Assembly: GCF_036370855.1 (NCBI RefSeq)
Contig: NC_088130.1
Coordinates: forward strand, 12,181,543-12,245,542
From: Dromaius novaehollandiae
Taxonomy: Eukaryota > Chordata > Aves > Casuariiformes > Dromaiidae
Reading direction: 5' to 3'
Length of the DNA: 64,000 nucleotides
How positions within the stretch are numbered: the stretch's first letter is position 1; every line of letters begins with the position of its first letter. Position numbers and translations under genes: made by a program. Below the pieces are notes generated by a model, which worked only from the letters and a program-made list of their open reading frames with translations, did no database searches and was not told the DNA's origin. Positions 47,301-60,600 of the stretch are shown one piece after another.

Positions 47301-47982
47301 TTTTTCCTATACAATTTATCTTGTCTTAAGCTTTCCCCTCCCTGTTCCAAAAAGAAACGTTGATTATTCTTTTCTATACTCACGTACAAAATGTAGATAA
47401 AGAAAAGAAGAAACACAATGTGGTAGAAACCCTCACCAGTGCTTTACTTTTCCTGCAAATACTGTTCTTTAAGTAGATGTAAAATAATTAAATACATTTT
47501 TCAGAATACAAGCTTCTAAATGTGTATGATGTTCATATGGCATTGTGAGAGGAAAAGGCAGTGAACAATTTTTACATATGCAAAGTGCAAAAAGAATTGC
47601 ACGAGTTTTTTCAGCCTTGTTCCCTGCAAATACTTCAAGTGGAACAAATTGGTGGAGTTGTTACTATTTCCCAGAGGTATACAGTAGTCCTTTGTAAAAT
47701 TATTTGAAATAATAAAAGTAAACTATGATCAGCTTCTTTTGTAAAAGCTTTTTTATTGTTTTCTTTTACTGCTGTGATATACGTTAATGTTTTGTTGCTG
47801 TTGTTGTTTGTCTCTTTTTAAAGCAGGAAGAAGAATTTTGTCAGTATAACTCATTCCTGTATTGGAGAGTACCATTGCCTACTCTTGATTTGTCTGACAT
47901 TCAGGATCTAGATGGAGAGACTGTACCGGAAACTAAAACTCCTTCAAGGACTGATACCATGGAGACTGAAATGGAGACCTGA
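43842..47982 (+). CDS. C9orf40: C9orf40 homologue (two coding exons, 154 residues)
   Basis: This is the homologue of the uncharacterised human protein C9orf40, the neighbour of CARNMT1 in human. Coding exons are 43842-44150 (103 codons) and 47827-47982 (51 codons plus stop). Two blocks identify it. The N-terminus MAKRCAEPLVCHVPFKR resembles human MAKRRAAEPVTFHVPWKR. The C-terminal EEFCQYNSFLYWRVPLP, followed by TLDLSDIQDLDGE, resembles human EEFWQYNTFQYWRNPLP and PIDLADIEDLSED. The middle (about residues 25-103) is low-complexity, rich in Ala, Arg, Gly, Pro and Glu, with KR-type basic clusters that could act as nuclear localisation signals (inference). It is shorter than the human protein (194 residues) because of the middle. 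No enzymatic motif is visible and no function is claimed. Confidence 0.88.
45291..45393 (+). repeat. minisatellite, 37-bp unit, about 2.8 copies
   Basis: The unit starting 'gaggtttttcatctgtcttc' occurs at 45291 and is repeated without change at 45328. A third, partial and altered copy starts at 45365. Because 37 is not a multiple of three, the repeat shifts frame between copies and is not coding. Confidence 0.95.
45990..46075 (+). repeat. L3/CR1-clade LINE 3' end fragment
   Basis: 'ttagattataatctctttgg' followed by 'acaaagcacctagcacaatg' matches the widespread amniote L3-type tail (ttagattgtaagctctttgg...gcctagcacaatgg). Confidence 0.6.
46170..46310 (+). repeat. CR1 LINE 3' tail, degraded
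   Basis: 'ttgctggagatttattt', 'gtgatcttgcctagttagga' and 'gtggactaggtaatctttca' follow the CR1 end (tggagatattc...gtgaccctgcttgagca...ttggactagatgatctcc). Confidence 0.5.
47827..47982 (+). CDS. C9orf40: C9orf40 coding exon 2 and stop
   Basis: Begins EEEFCQYNSFLYWRVPLPTL and ends TDTMETEMET, then TGA at 47980-47982. The acceptor is a tandem AAGCAG, so joining after 47823 would add one Gln. Confidence 0.88.
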   Translation, partial: EEEFCQYNSFLYWRVPLPTLDLSDIQDLDGETVPETKTPSRTDTMETEMET

Positions 47983-48828
47983 TCAGTTATTTCATAGCTG
48001 TACATCTACTTGCAGGAAGCAAGCTTTTCTACCTGGGAGAACAATTATAGCATGTTTCTGACTTTTTGAAGAAACAGCATATGTGAGTCTGCAAAAGCAA
48101 GATTGAGTTGTCTAAGTTGATGGAAGAATCACTCTTAGATACTTACCAGTAAGCTGTCTGGAGAGGTAATCTATCCAGTGGCGAGGATGCTGTGCTTGTC
48201 TAGCAAGAATGCTTGAAAACATGGAGGCAAACTAAAAGAAAACTACCGAAAATCGTAACTGGGTGCTATTGTAAGAAGCAGCTTGATATGTAACATATGG
48301 GAAAGAAGTGGAAAGTCATTTTGTCTGTCCTGAACAAAAAGTTGTAATTGCGATACATGAAAGTGAAATCTTTATCTTGTGGATCTATTTTAAAACACAC
48401 ATTCCCCAAAACTGCAGTTTTTCCTAGTGCATTTTTTCCCTTCAATAGCTAAACCAAAAAATAAGAGCCCACCAAAACCAAACTGAACATTCCCTTTTCT
48501 GTGCAAACCAAAAACAGCTGTGGTGGGGGGAGGGGGAAGGAAAAGGGATTCTTTTCTTCTGCAAGCTGTCGCTGTTCTAAAAGTTGCTTCACAGTCTCCT
48601 AGTGATCACTCAAAGCAACGAGCAGCTAGCTTTTGGGGTTTTGGTCCATTCTTGAGTTAATGCTATTCCTATTCTTTGTGACATTAGCTCTGAACCAGTT
48701 AGTGATGAAATGGCAGGCATGTGCAAAGCTGTCAAGAAAAGTTACTGCAGTGTAAAATTATCATGTATGCTTTTTCAAACTTAACCGACTGAGGTCCAGT
48801 TTTTGCAGAGGCTATAGATCTTGCAGGG

Positions 48829-48829
<1 letters not shown>

Positions 48830-48863
<34 letters not shown>
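48830..48863. repeat. poly(T), 34 bases
   Basis: Uninterrupted T run in the inferred C9orf40 3' UTR. Confidence 0.95.
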
Positions 48864-48867
<4 letters not shown>

Positions 48868-49107
48868 CAAGTTCATTGAATTAGTGGATTTTTGTTGTGA
48901 ATTATGAAGTAACGCTTATCTTTTTTTATTTATTTTACAAATACTTGTCTTCAATAATAGACTGAAATTTAAAGTTGTATTGGCAGACTATCAGACCTTG
49001 CAAATGTGATTTGTATTTAAATATAGTGAATACGTCTGGGATTTTTGTTGGGACCATCTCTGAATAAGGCAATTTGTGAATTTTTAATAATGTGTTTGTT
49101 AAAGAAC

Positions 49108-49113
49108 AATAAA
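49108..49113 (+). terminator. C9orf40: polyadenylation signal AATAAA, C9orf40
   Basis: Canonical hexamer in 'gaacaataaagttttgcc', about 1.1 kb after the stop, followed by T/G-rich sequence ('ttcgaatgttttgagact'). Confidence 0.7.
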
Positions 49114-49135
49114 GTTTTGCCTTTCTGTATTCGAA

Positions 49136-49632
49136 TGTTTTGAGACTATTGTTACTTGAATTTCCTGACTTTGTCTCTTAAGACTGTTGCTTCTGTAACT
49201 GTGTCATGTTATTAGGTCCTTTTGCTTAAAACGTCAGTTCGTCAACCTCACTAGTAAGCATTTGGAAACTTTTTTCAGTATTTATCTGTAGTTTTACTTT
49301 GCTGATTGTTTTACATTGTGTGGGTTTTTTAGAGCTTGCAGAAGAAGGGAGGTAGCTTAGTGAGTCAAGCATTTCATGGTGCTTGCTCAGGCAGGCTTCT
49401 AACTGCTATTAGAGTAGTGAGATACATATTTAAAACCTCAATATTTATTTTGCTCAAACATTGTTATATTTTTTAAGACCAAGTATATCAAATTGTTCTT
49501 AAGAGATGCTCAGATTTTTAGAAGCAAACTCCTTTTCCAGTAAGAATGCATCCACTATTACGTGTTTATTGTAACTAAAGTAGTAGTAGTGAGTAGTAAA
49601 GTAGTGAGGAAATATATTTTTGCTTTTCCTTT

Positions 49633-49671
<39 letters not shown>

Positions 49672-52600
49672 CCTAGCTAATTTACTGCATTTGATTTCTG
49701 TGCAGTCACATCTCTTACTCCTGTATTTGTGGTATTTCTAAGATTTCACACCATCCATTGTTCCCAGGAGCCAGTATTTCCCAGTATTAGCTAGTATCTA
49801 TGCAGATACATTTTTATAATTAAGATCTGCTTGGTGCTTCTTAAACAGAAAGTCCATCCAAGTGGTAGGCTGCACTTTAGTGTCAAGAATCTCTCTCTTC
49901 TTTCCATATTCACTAGACGCTTACCAAAGAAAACTTATGGTTGTCTTCCTTATATGCTCTTCTATAACAAAATAAATAATCCCTTTAAAAATTTAAAGGC
50001 TTCACCATTGTTTCAGAGCACTTTATGTGCAATTATGCTCTAGGCAAACACTTTCCTTGTGGCTTGTTCCAGTCCTGGAGCCTGGGTTATGGGATGGAAT
50101 GTTACTGCTGCTCTCAGAGCATTTGCTGAGCTGATTCATTTTTTCCATTCATCTGTTTGCAAGTAGAAGCAAACTTAAAAGCTTTGGAAAACCTTTTGAA
50201 ATGAGTCTGAGAGGCCGGGTAATATAAAAGGCTGGGCAAGGTAAGTGGGTGTTGATAGAGTACATAAGCTTTGCATTAGAACTGTGGCAAAGCATGATAA
50301 AGAAATGTTTTTGCTGACAGATTGATATCTCCAGACACTATGTGTCACTCTGGGCTACCAGAACGTTGGTCTTGACTTCTGGCTTCGTTTTTCAAAGAGC
50401 TAGAGCTCAAGTGATGTACGTAAATTATAAGTAAGTTAAAGTCATTTTAATTTGCATGCGTGTGCTATTTTTAGTTCTGAGTAAACTCTCCCTCTGGCTA
50501 TATCCAATAGGAGGAGAAAATGTTCTTTTAAAATAATAAAATATCAGCACAGAAATTCTAAGACAACTTGTGAGCAGGTATAGTGTCTACCAACTTTTTC
50601 GTAGCACTTCTTTTAAGCTGACAATCTTCTTTGAAATAAACATTCAGAAAAATGTTATTTATATTCTCTCTAGGTAATTGGCAGTTTGCTTTTTTGTAAA
50701 ATTTTCCTTTCTAAAAGGAGGAGCCCCTATCAAAATTAAGAGTAAAGAAATAGGCAATGTCGTTCAGTTGAAAAACTTGGGTTCGGGGGGGGGGTAATGA
50801 AACATAATAAAAGAGAACTATTACTGGTACATTATTTTGTTCTGATTGCTTTTGTGGGATGGATTCTGTGTCCATCACTTCAGTTCATTCAGTGTCAAAA
50901 GACTTCCATCAGAGGTTGAGTCAGTCTGGATATTGCTCTTGGTTAGAGACCTTAGAATGGAGTGTCCTTCGCTGCACTGAGGCTTGCAAATTCACCTGCA
51001 TCTGGTTTGGTATACATTTCTGAAATCATTGTCTTGGGTACTTTGTAGGATGGTGCTTGCTTGTCCTTGATGTCTGTTTTTATTTTGCCATTGTGAAAAA
51101 CATGATAAATTAGTCAAATGACAAGTGCATATGACTGATGTTCACAAAGTCTGGGGGGAACAAAAAAAAAAAAGATTGAACCACAGGGATTATGCAAATT
51201 GATGAGGGCATTGAATGTGGAAGTAGCACAATTTGGGTTGAGAAGACTGATCAGAAGCAGGTACATTGCTGAAGTGGAAGATGTTTCAAAGCAGATTTAA
51301 GTATTATTAGCATTATTATCTACTTGCTTCTCCTTGTAACCTCAAGGCCTATTTTAGAAGGGTTGGTTTGCTACTTGATCTGTACTGTGTTCATGGTTCC
51401 AGTAATAGATAAGCCTCCAGGAGAAGATTCAGGCTCATTCCTAATCAGGAGAATGAAGAATTTTTGCTACCAAAAATGTGCTGTATTAATGACCAAGTCT
51501 TGGGTAAGTGGACCTGGCTAGAAAGAAAGAGAGAAACACAAAATACGGGAATGGAAGCTAGGTAATGATGAGTAAGAGGGACAGCAGATGATCGCAGGCA
51601 TAGCTGGCCATCTGAACAGTATGATGTAGCAGTGTTTTCAGGGCTGGCTCCATCTTTGGCACAGCAACATTTACAATAATTCGAATATGGTGATGGACAG
51701 TAATTTTACTAGATTTCTTGCTGTTTTGGCAGTTTTTGCTTGATGTTTTTTCCTGTTGGCAAAGCCAAGAATTTAATGGACATTAAAAAGTACACACCTA
51801 TTTATATGGCTAGTGGGAAAATCCACAGGTCCCTTAAAATAGAAAATAAGGAGTGCAAATACATGTTTCTAAGTAGCTCCAGAGATTACAACTGTCCTGC
51901 ACTAGAAAGCTAGCTCTGTTTACGGCAGATTCATTGTGGGGATTCGCATGTATTTTTCTGGAAGTTGATGATAGCTGCTGTAGGAGATGTTAGGCTGCAT
52001 GGACTACTTGTTTGGCATAGCAAAGCCTATGTTCGATAAAGCACTTTAAAATAGCTAATATGCTTGGGCTGGCTTAATTATTTCCATACCTACAGTTATA
52101 ACCTTGACTCTCTAGGTGGCAATACACATACACAGTAAACTACTGTGAATCTGGAAAATGTTTTGGGTATGCTTTTATTCTGAACTGCTACTGAAAATTC
52201 GAGCAGTGACATCATGAATGTTAATCATTTCCTTACTGTGATACATAAATAAAAGCAGATCAAGTCACAAGTTCCTGATTTTAAGGTGACACAAGGTCTT
52301 CAGCATAGTTCAAGTGAAAACATTTTGTCAGTTTTTGGTTCATCTCTGTTTATCCCTTTTCCCCTACCCCCCAAGCTATCAATTTAAACACATGGAAATT
52401 TGTTGTCACTACTTCTTAGCACTGTTTCCATTAGTTACAATTGGAAAGCAAGCTTTATCTGATTGTGTGTTGGATGGAAATCTCGATCTGTGGCTGAAGG
52501 CTACTTGAAATGTATTCATTAAACATGGGGATGAAAAAGGTAAGCATGCTAGTTCATAAGAGACTAACTCATGGAGCGGTGTTTAAATGTTGGTATATAG

Positions 52601-55600
52601 GTGACAAAATATATTTGAAATGTATGAAAAAATTTCAGAGAGGGATTTTTCCAGTAGTAGTAGTAAAAGTTTGCTTACTTAAAATTCTTGATTTCAAACC
52701 TGTCTTACTAGAGAATTTGATTTTGATACAGCAAACAGTGCATCTCTATTATCAGTATTTCATTTGTAAGTGAAGTCTTTAGTATTATTGTGTGTTTTAA
52801 ATGCTTTTCGTTAAATGAACACCCTATCACTGAAACAAGATGTGACTTTTAATTCACTTGTAAGAACTTAAAAGCATTATTATTTGCTTAAAGCCATACA
52901 GATCATAATTTTTTCACTGCTGTAGAAGTAGTTTCCTTATTGCTGATACGTTACTCAGGAGAAAAAAATCATGAAAGGAAGATGTAGGAAAAATCAGTTC
53001 TTGTAATTTTGTTATTTTGTTTTGCTTTTAAGACTGGCTGTGATGGATGTTAATTTTTCTGTTTTTGTTTTGTTGTATGATATGGAACCTATGAGAGAAA
53101 AATACAGACTAGCTAAGCGTTACAAGTTTTTCAGTTTTCTTATATTAATAGGAAGGCTTCATGTTTGGATTGGAATATGGTGAAATAAAGTCTCTTTCTA
53201 AATATGCAGTTGAGAGAAAAATAAACAAAAATAATATTGTAGTACCTCCAGTGAAGTGTAAGCCAAAGGAAAAAAGTTGTTTTTTTTTTAATGCAGAGCT
53301 ATGAATAGAAATGAGCCACTTCTACAGTTGTTTGTTCTCTTGCACAGGTGAATTTTGTAATATACTTTGAGCAGTGTACAGTGCTCTTCTAATTAAATTG
53401 GAACCTTTAATTAATTCCAAAGAATCTACCCTAAATGTCAAATGTTCTCTTTCTGAAGCCTGATGTTGTAAAAACAGTTTCTTTCTGATGCTTCATTCTG
53501 TGGAATGTGAAAATTATTGTTTTCATTTTCTTCCTGGCATATCAAACAAACTAATTTTGCTTCTTACTACATAAAAAGCACTTATGAGAAAAACTACTTT
53601 GGCATAAAGTAAACAACCAAAATCCTACCGTTTCATGATTGTTAGATACAAGCTACAGTGTTTTTTGATCAAATATCACAAAATGTTTCATGTGTGTACC
53701 CCTTAATAGTTACTGCTTTTCTATTTTTAACCTTTTAGGAATTATAGAAACCTTCTGTGATTGAAAACAGGAAAGCATACTTCAGGCAAACCTCTATATT
53801 TCCCAGTTGATAACATGCAAATACAGAGGCACTAAAGACTAACGAGAGAAAATTTACAGCTTCTCGTTATTGAAAGTGAAGGCATAAAAATCACTCTACA
53901 TTGAACCCATCTGAAAGTATGATTCTGGACTCATATGTTGATTTGAGAGGAAAAGTAATGACTAACAAGCAAAAATGTACTTTGGACATTAATAGTAATA
54001 TAAATCCGGGAGTGTAAATATCCAAATACCTTCATTTCTGTGACATGGAAGGGCCTCAGGTGGAATCCTGATGGTTTTGATGTCCAGAATGTGTATTTTT
54101 TCTTAGAGCCCATACGTACGCTGCATATATATGCCCAAAGAGCTTTAAGGATAAACTTGGTTGGCAACATCTCTTTGAGTCAAACAAGTATTTACTGTGA
54201 GTGTGTCTACTTGTTTTTGTGCCAGCAAATAGCATAAAAGGCAGAATAGGCTCCCTGTTATCTTTGTTTCTCATTAATTTGAGCGGCAAGGCAGATTCTC
54301 ATACCTACATTTCAGTGCATTCCTTCCTCCCCCCTTTGTATTGTGCAGCTTATCTAGGAATATTCTGGATTTGTCAGTGCTAACTACTCCAACCTCAAAT
54401 CGATTTTATCTTTTTGCTTGTTTGTTTGCTCTTGAATCATTCTGAGGCCAGAATTGCTAATTTATTAAGGCTGGTCATTTCAATGTTGAATTTGGCAATC
54501 AAAATACTTTAGTCAAATTTCTTAGACCACATACCAGTGTCTATCATTGACTTAAAAGAATGATAAAAGAGAACTGCATTATCGAATTCTCCTTTACAGT
54601 ATGAAAAATTGGAAACATTTTACCTTTTAAAGATATGATTTTGAAGGTCGCTGTATTTCATCAGTACTATTTTACTACAGGTTAGAGTACTGAATTTTTA
54701 TTTTTGAAGCGTACTTTTCTGATTCAGAGTCCTGTAGATACAGTGTAGTAATGCTATAAGAGATTTGTGATTTCAGGACAGCTCATAGGAGTGAGCAGTA
54801 ACTGTGGTAGCATTTTCAAGGACAGATGCTTAGATTTTTATCTGAAGTCTCAAGCAGTCAAGGAAACAACAGTATTTTTTTAGTGTGGTTTCTTAAGAAA
54901 GCAAAAGATTGTATGATCATACAATATGTTAAAAAAAAAATCAGCCACACCGTGTTGAGCTTAGGATGTAACCAAACTCATTTCCTCTCCTAGGCTGATT
55001 GTTTTTTTCTCAGAAAGGAAAAATACCTAAGGCCTTTTTATATGAGAGAAGCACTTAGGAGAGTGGTTTCTGTTGCAAATGCTGTTTTTTGTGGCTTTAA
55101 AGACTACCATTTAAAAACACAATATAGCAATTAGTCATATATGGCCCAACACTTTGATATAAAAAATAATGTTAAGACACAGGGTTGTAGCAAAATAATT
55201 TTGTTTCAGAAAGGGATGATTGGCACAGAAAAAAAATCCAAAATCAACTGCTTTATTCACTAAAGGAAAGTAAGCTTAATTTTACTTTGTTTTCTTCTTA
55301 GAAATATAGGTACCTGAAGGAGAAACTGTTCAGAAACCAGCAGCAAACAGCCAAATTCTCAGTTTGAAGGTTCATGATATGCTCTCTTTCTATCCCGTGG
55401 CATGCAATTGCTCCTTGAAACAGTGTAAAAGCAGGGATCATTGTAACAGAGCCCTGCTTAACTGGCAGTAGCATCTCAATTTTACACCTGACTTTTTTGC
55501 CTACTATTTCCCATCTGTTGCTCTTGGTGGGAGCTAGTCTAAGCAATGCCCTGCAGAGCAGGTCCAGCCCGTAGGGTCAATCCACCTGGTCGCTTGTGCT

Positions 55601-58600
55601 GCAGCCCCGTGCGGGGGCTGTGCCCGATGGGGAGCAGTTGCTGGCACAGCCAGTGAAACCCAGCGGAGAAGTGGCAGGGACTCACCTGAGCAGTGGGCAG
55701 CAGTTGCACGTGAAAGCTGTCAGCATAGCATCTGCATGAGCCATGGATGCATCCTACATTTGGCATCTAGCCCCCAGTTTTGGAAAGATTGGCCTGGGAT
55801 AAGTATGTGCTTTGAACCAACTGTCACTCGGTTTTCCTTTAAATCTGAGGCGCTCTGTATGCTTGCACCCTCACCAGGTTTTCCTCGTGTCTCCAGCCAA
55901 GGTCAAAGCACAGAGGTCCTTCTTCCTTTGAGAAGTGGTGACTTGGTGCTCCTTGTGTGTTCATCACTGTTTAACCCTCAATTTGTAGGTAAACAGTTTT
56001 AGTCTAGTTCAAAATACAGAGGTCATGTAGATAAGGTTCTTTTTTTATCTCGGGCAGGATTTTTCCCCCCTTTAAGGCTTGAAGCATTGCTTTGGCACAT
56101 CTTTGAGTGTTAATTCTAGCACAAACTACTAGTATGCTGCCAAACCTGCCTTCTGTATAGGCCCCATGAGACAGATATATTGTGTCTGGTGTGAAAAAGA
56201 TGGGAAGGAACAGAACAAATTTTGAAAATTCTTCTAAGATGAGGATTCATAAGTCCTGGGGTCCCATCTGGAGAAAATCTCACTGAAGAATCTTTAAACC
56301 TGGTACTTGACCCAGGCCAGGGGGTTGACAAGTCAGCGTTCACATCTTCCAGGAGTACCCTTAAAGATCTTTCCAGTATGTCATCTCTCAATCAACCTGA
56401 GGGATACAAAGAATGACAGAGCAAAGTGCAAAGAGCCACTGTTCCCTGGGACTGTTCTACAGACCTTAATCCTTCTTTAACAGCTAAGCAGAGATTGTGT
56501 TAAGGCTCCTCAGAAATTTAGAAAAGGTTTAAGGCATTACTGTTTAGCTACACAAATCACCCAATGAGTCATCTAATACAGAGGTAAGAGCAGAGACTGA
56601 AGTGGATATCCTCTGATAGTGCATCTTCCTCATGCTTGTCTCTGTGAAGATTGTTATCCAGCAAAAGTACATAGTGCTTCTCTGTCACTACTAAGGGTTT
56701 CTTCTCAAGAGACAGAGATGGCTACATCTTAAAGCTGTAGAACGTACTCCTTCACCAAATCCCCTTAGGATTTCTTTCATGTATTTTCCTACCTCAATTA
56801 AGAAAATAGGGTAACAGAGACCAATGGCACCCTCTGAAATCTCATTTTGCAATTCTGGACAGTGGCATCCTGCCTTAGAAAGGAGGATGCTTGTTTTTGT
56901 GGAACTATCACCAGAAACACAGAAAATATTTTATGATTGTACTGAGACACTAAGCTGTACTGCCACATTTTGTTCTTTGGGTCTGCACTGCCTCCAAAGG
57001 TATTTACAGAATGCATTTTGGGAGAATCGATGGTTGGATATTTGTGAGTCTGACCATCGAACTGACAATATCCACCTATTGCATTCTTGACTAGTTACAC
57101 AGTCTAATAAAAGCTTTTAAATATCATTTTTTTTTCTCCCAGGATAAATTCTGCAAACAATCCTATTCACTTGGAGTGTTTCTTTGCTCAAATACAGTGA
57201 CATCTTAACTATCTTGAAAGACTTCAAGCCATGTTTAGATCTCAGTAACCACTTGTTTCAACCAGTGAGTGATCTGAGCAAGAAAACACCCTAAGCTCTA
57301 AGACCATGTGGTGTCCTGGGTATATATTCAAGACTCGATATTTAAGACTGCTCTTGTTCTTGCCTCCTATTGAAGCACGTTCATCACATGAACTAATAGC
57401 CGATAGACATTTTTATGCCTGCCAGCATTGTGTCACCCTTTATTTGGATGAAAAAATGAGTCACTCTTGAGGAGGGAAACCATGTTCTCCTTCCTGGAAA
57501 AGCTTTTGTTGGCAGATTAGTTTCTAATATCTGTATGTGGTAGGCACCAGGAGGGAAGCTGTGCTGCAGCAGACCTGCAGTCATCATTCCATGTTCACAT
57601 ACTGTGAAATGAGCAATAAAGCGCAGACTTAAGCCCATGCCAATAGGTTGCCTGCACACCCTGTAAGTTGAAGGGCAAGAATAGGGCAGAATATTCTGTT
57701 CAGTTGTAGTCCAGAGCCTGTATGGTAAAACAAGATTTCTTTAAGTTTTGTGCTATAAATAGCCTGGTCTCTGCTACAGTGCTTTTGCACAGCATCATAA
57801 AAGAGTAGCTGAAAAATGTCATCATCTGGTGAATGTGCATTCTTTGCTGGACTGACTTGTGAGACTTCTTTAGTTATGTTGGAACATAAAGGTATATAAG
57901 CCTAGTGGCAGGCAGATTTATTGATGAGGATATGGCAGGGGGGAAGGAAATCTAGAAGCAGTCATTACCAGTTTCATCCCTTGCTCCTCTCTTCACTGCT
58001 CCATCACTTCTTGTAGATCTGCAAAGGCACGAAGGGAAAGATAAAAGTTTGGTAGAGAGTCTTATGAAACCTAATGTCTTCAGTGGGCATTTGGTGATGA
58101 GGAAGCAGTGAAACTGGGAGTTCTCTCTAAAGCAGATTGTTCATTTGATGGAGATTAGTTTTGGCTTTTGCACTCTAAAATAAAGCCACCCCTTTAATAG
58201 ATCTTGCCTGATTAAGCACAGTTGATGAAAAACACTCAACTTCAATATACTTGCTGGTTAGGAGGTATGATCTAACAGAATCTGGTAAACAGAATGGGTA
58301 TCTGTGTGTTCATCCTTTCACAGGCATCTCATGGAAATAAATCAAACCATCCCTGATTTGGTAGAAGTTTCTACTAGGTGTATTATCCTTCTTTTAAAAA
58401 TCTCTTTTTGGAAAGAGATTCTTGGATTTTGGAAAAAGTGGAAGGTTCCACTTGGATGAATACGGTCATAGGCTGACAAGTGTGTGCTTCACCTGTTTAG
58501 GATGTGGAAAGCAGGAAGTCTGAAGTGCTACTTCTAAAGGGCTTCCGAGAACTGAGCTGGCCTCACTGCTGTTGAAGTAACAACTGGGAAGATAGGATAT

Positions 58601-60600
58601 ATGACAAAAGAAGCTTAAAGGATGGACAAGCAAGATATCTCTGATCTTAAGGTAAGTCTGTAGAAATAGGATTGGTATTCTGCAGTAGGATTGCAGGAGA
58701 AAACACTCCAGTAGTTCCGATTTTTAGAGATAACAGGATAAAGGAGTACATGATAGTTATGTGGACTTTGAGCTATTGAAACGTCTGTTGTAAAACACAG
58801 GCGTGAAAACATGTATGGTATGAAGTATTAGGGAATTGTGCATGAGAATTTTCAGCATGGGTATTGGTTTGTTTAGCTTTGCAGAAAATTTTTTTGTGTC
58901 TTTGTACTAGATAACAAATGCTGAGTCTTCATTCCAGGAAGAGTGAGAATTTCTCATGTCTGAAGGAAGACACACAACTTAGAATGAAATGGGAGAAATT
59001 TGGAATTAAGAAAATGCTTTCAATCAGAGGAATATATATACCTAGTCACGTCCCAGTAAAAGGCTAGAGCATCTATGTGTGCTGAGATACACATGTATGC
59101 AGGCTTTTTACAAGGCTTAGACTCATAGTAAGAGTGAGCCTTGTAACAGTCACTGATGGGTTTGCCTGATTTTGCCTATTAAAGAACATTTTTTTAATTT
59201 CATTTATATGCATTGGTAAAATTGAAGATTGAGCCGAAAGTTTCTATGCTGACTCAAGATGATTTGTTTGAGAAAAATAAAATAATCTCACTATTTTGAA
59301 AGGTGTAGCTAGAAAAAGAATGAACATGATATTTATTACCTGCTACAAATTTCTAGCAATGTTTTCTGTTTTTTGAAGCTTTTAATTTTTTTCAAGTCCT
59401 CCTGTATAAGAAATGCAATGCAAGAAGTTTGAGGAAGACAGAGGAGCAATGTGAGAAGCAGAAAATTATGTTTGGTAGGGGCTGAAACACAATTTTCTTA
59501 TCCTCCTTGTCTTTGAAAAATTGCTCCTGTGAAAGCGCTGCTATGTTTAACAGCCTGCACTTCAGAAGGCCCCGAGGCATGCTCCAGGGCTGAGCAGGCT
59601 TTTTGGCTCAGATTTACCACGGAGGCTGGGGACTTGACCTGGCAGTGGGAAAACTCCCTCTGCCGTGCTCTTGGTGACCCTCTTCCTGGGCTCCCGTGCT
59701 GTGAGGACAGACCGCCTGGTCCGAACGCGGAGCTCCTTCCCGCAGGGAGAAAGAGAGCTGGGCACCAAGGAGGAAGGCAAAAATTGTCTGGGCAGGACAA
59801 TTAGAAGTGGAGAGAAAGGAAACATCCAGCAGTAAGGGGAGGGGTAATTTAGATAATATGCAGAGCTTGGCGGGCATTGGGGCTCAGAAGTCAGTAAAAT
59901 GGCACAACTGAAAGCAATGAAACAAAAGAAACATTGGGCAAAAAATTAGCAGTGGATGAAAGGCTGGGGTAGAGAAACCAAAGAACTGGAGATTGGGACT
60001 GATTGTAGGAAGAGAAGCAGTTTGGGATGAGAAATTAGAGACTGAAAGAAAAGTGAGGTCTGAGAGAAGTTGGAGGAAATATGGAAGATGAGAAACACAG
60101 AATGAAACTCAGGATAAAAGAAGAATAGCCTGCGTCCTCTGTGTTAGTCCACATAAAATACAGCAGCCCGTTATTGCTGCAGTTGCTTTGGTCAGATGGT
60201 GGTGGCCCTCAGCGCATTCAGAGCTTCCCACCCTAGGCGAGACGGCGATAACTTGTGATGGGTTGTTGAGGTTTTTCCTCTGGCTTTTTTCCATCAGTGT
60301 GGGAAACGTGACAGCAAAGATATGTTTAAAAAGAATAGGAAGACCAGGTAGTTGAGTAATCAAGAGTTTGGTTTTACATCCATGTTTCATCCCTTTATGC
60401 ATAAGCAGTTTTTAATTAATTCACTGGTCACACAGTGCTTTCCTTGCATGCAGGGCAAGTCGTTCATGGCCTTGAGCAAAATGACCGGATAGTCATTTTG
60501 TGTTTTCCACGTCTTGTTTTTTTAAATGCATTTGCTAGGTATGATTCGAGGCCTAATAACCCAGGGCAGCATCACTCCTCTCCTCAGGGACTCTTAGGTT
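49136..60600. other. intergenic DNA, no gene recognised
   Basis: AT-rich DNA between C9orf40 and the next CpG island. It contains a T33 run (49635-49667), short A and G runs, and moderately GC-rich patches near 55540-55750 and 59560-59780. The patches have no CpG enrichment comparable to the islands and no splice-framed conserved peptide. Open frames of 60-100 codons on both strands show no similarity I can name. Confidence 0.65.
49635..49667. repeat. poly(T), 33 bases
   Basis: Uninterrupted T run about 520 bases after the C9orf40 polyadenylation signal. Confidence 0.95.

Larger units (their letters stand above)
44151..47826 (+). other. C9orf40 intron
   Basis: Holds a 37-bp minisatellite (45291-45393), an L3-like LINE end (45990-46075) and a CR1-like tail (46170-46310). 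No exon was recognised. Confidence 0.75.
47983..49135 (+). other. C9orf40: C9orf40 3' UTR (inferred)
   Basis: Non-coding DNA from the stop to just past the AATAAA at 49108. It contains a T34 run at 48830-48863. Confidence 0.65.

Noticed and set aside
56116-57659. Cluster of 70-90 codon frames on both strands, considered as an endogenous retrovirus or retrogene
   Set aside because: No retroviral or other family motif, no LTR pair, no consistent strand.
59498-59877. GC-richer patch with five overlapping frames, considered as an extra exon or promoter
   Set aside because: CpG density is much lower than in the true islands and no peptide is recognisable.
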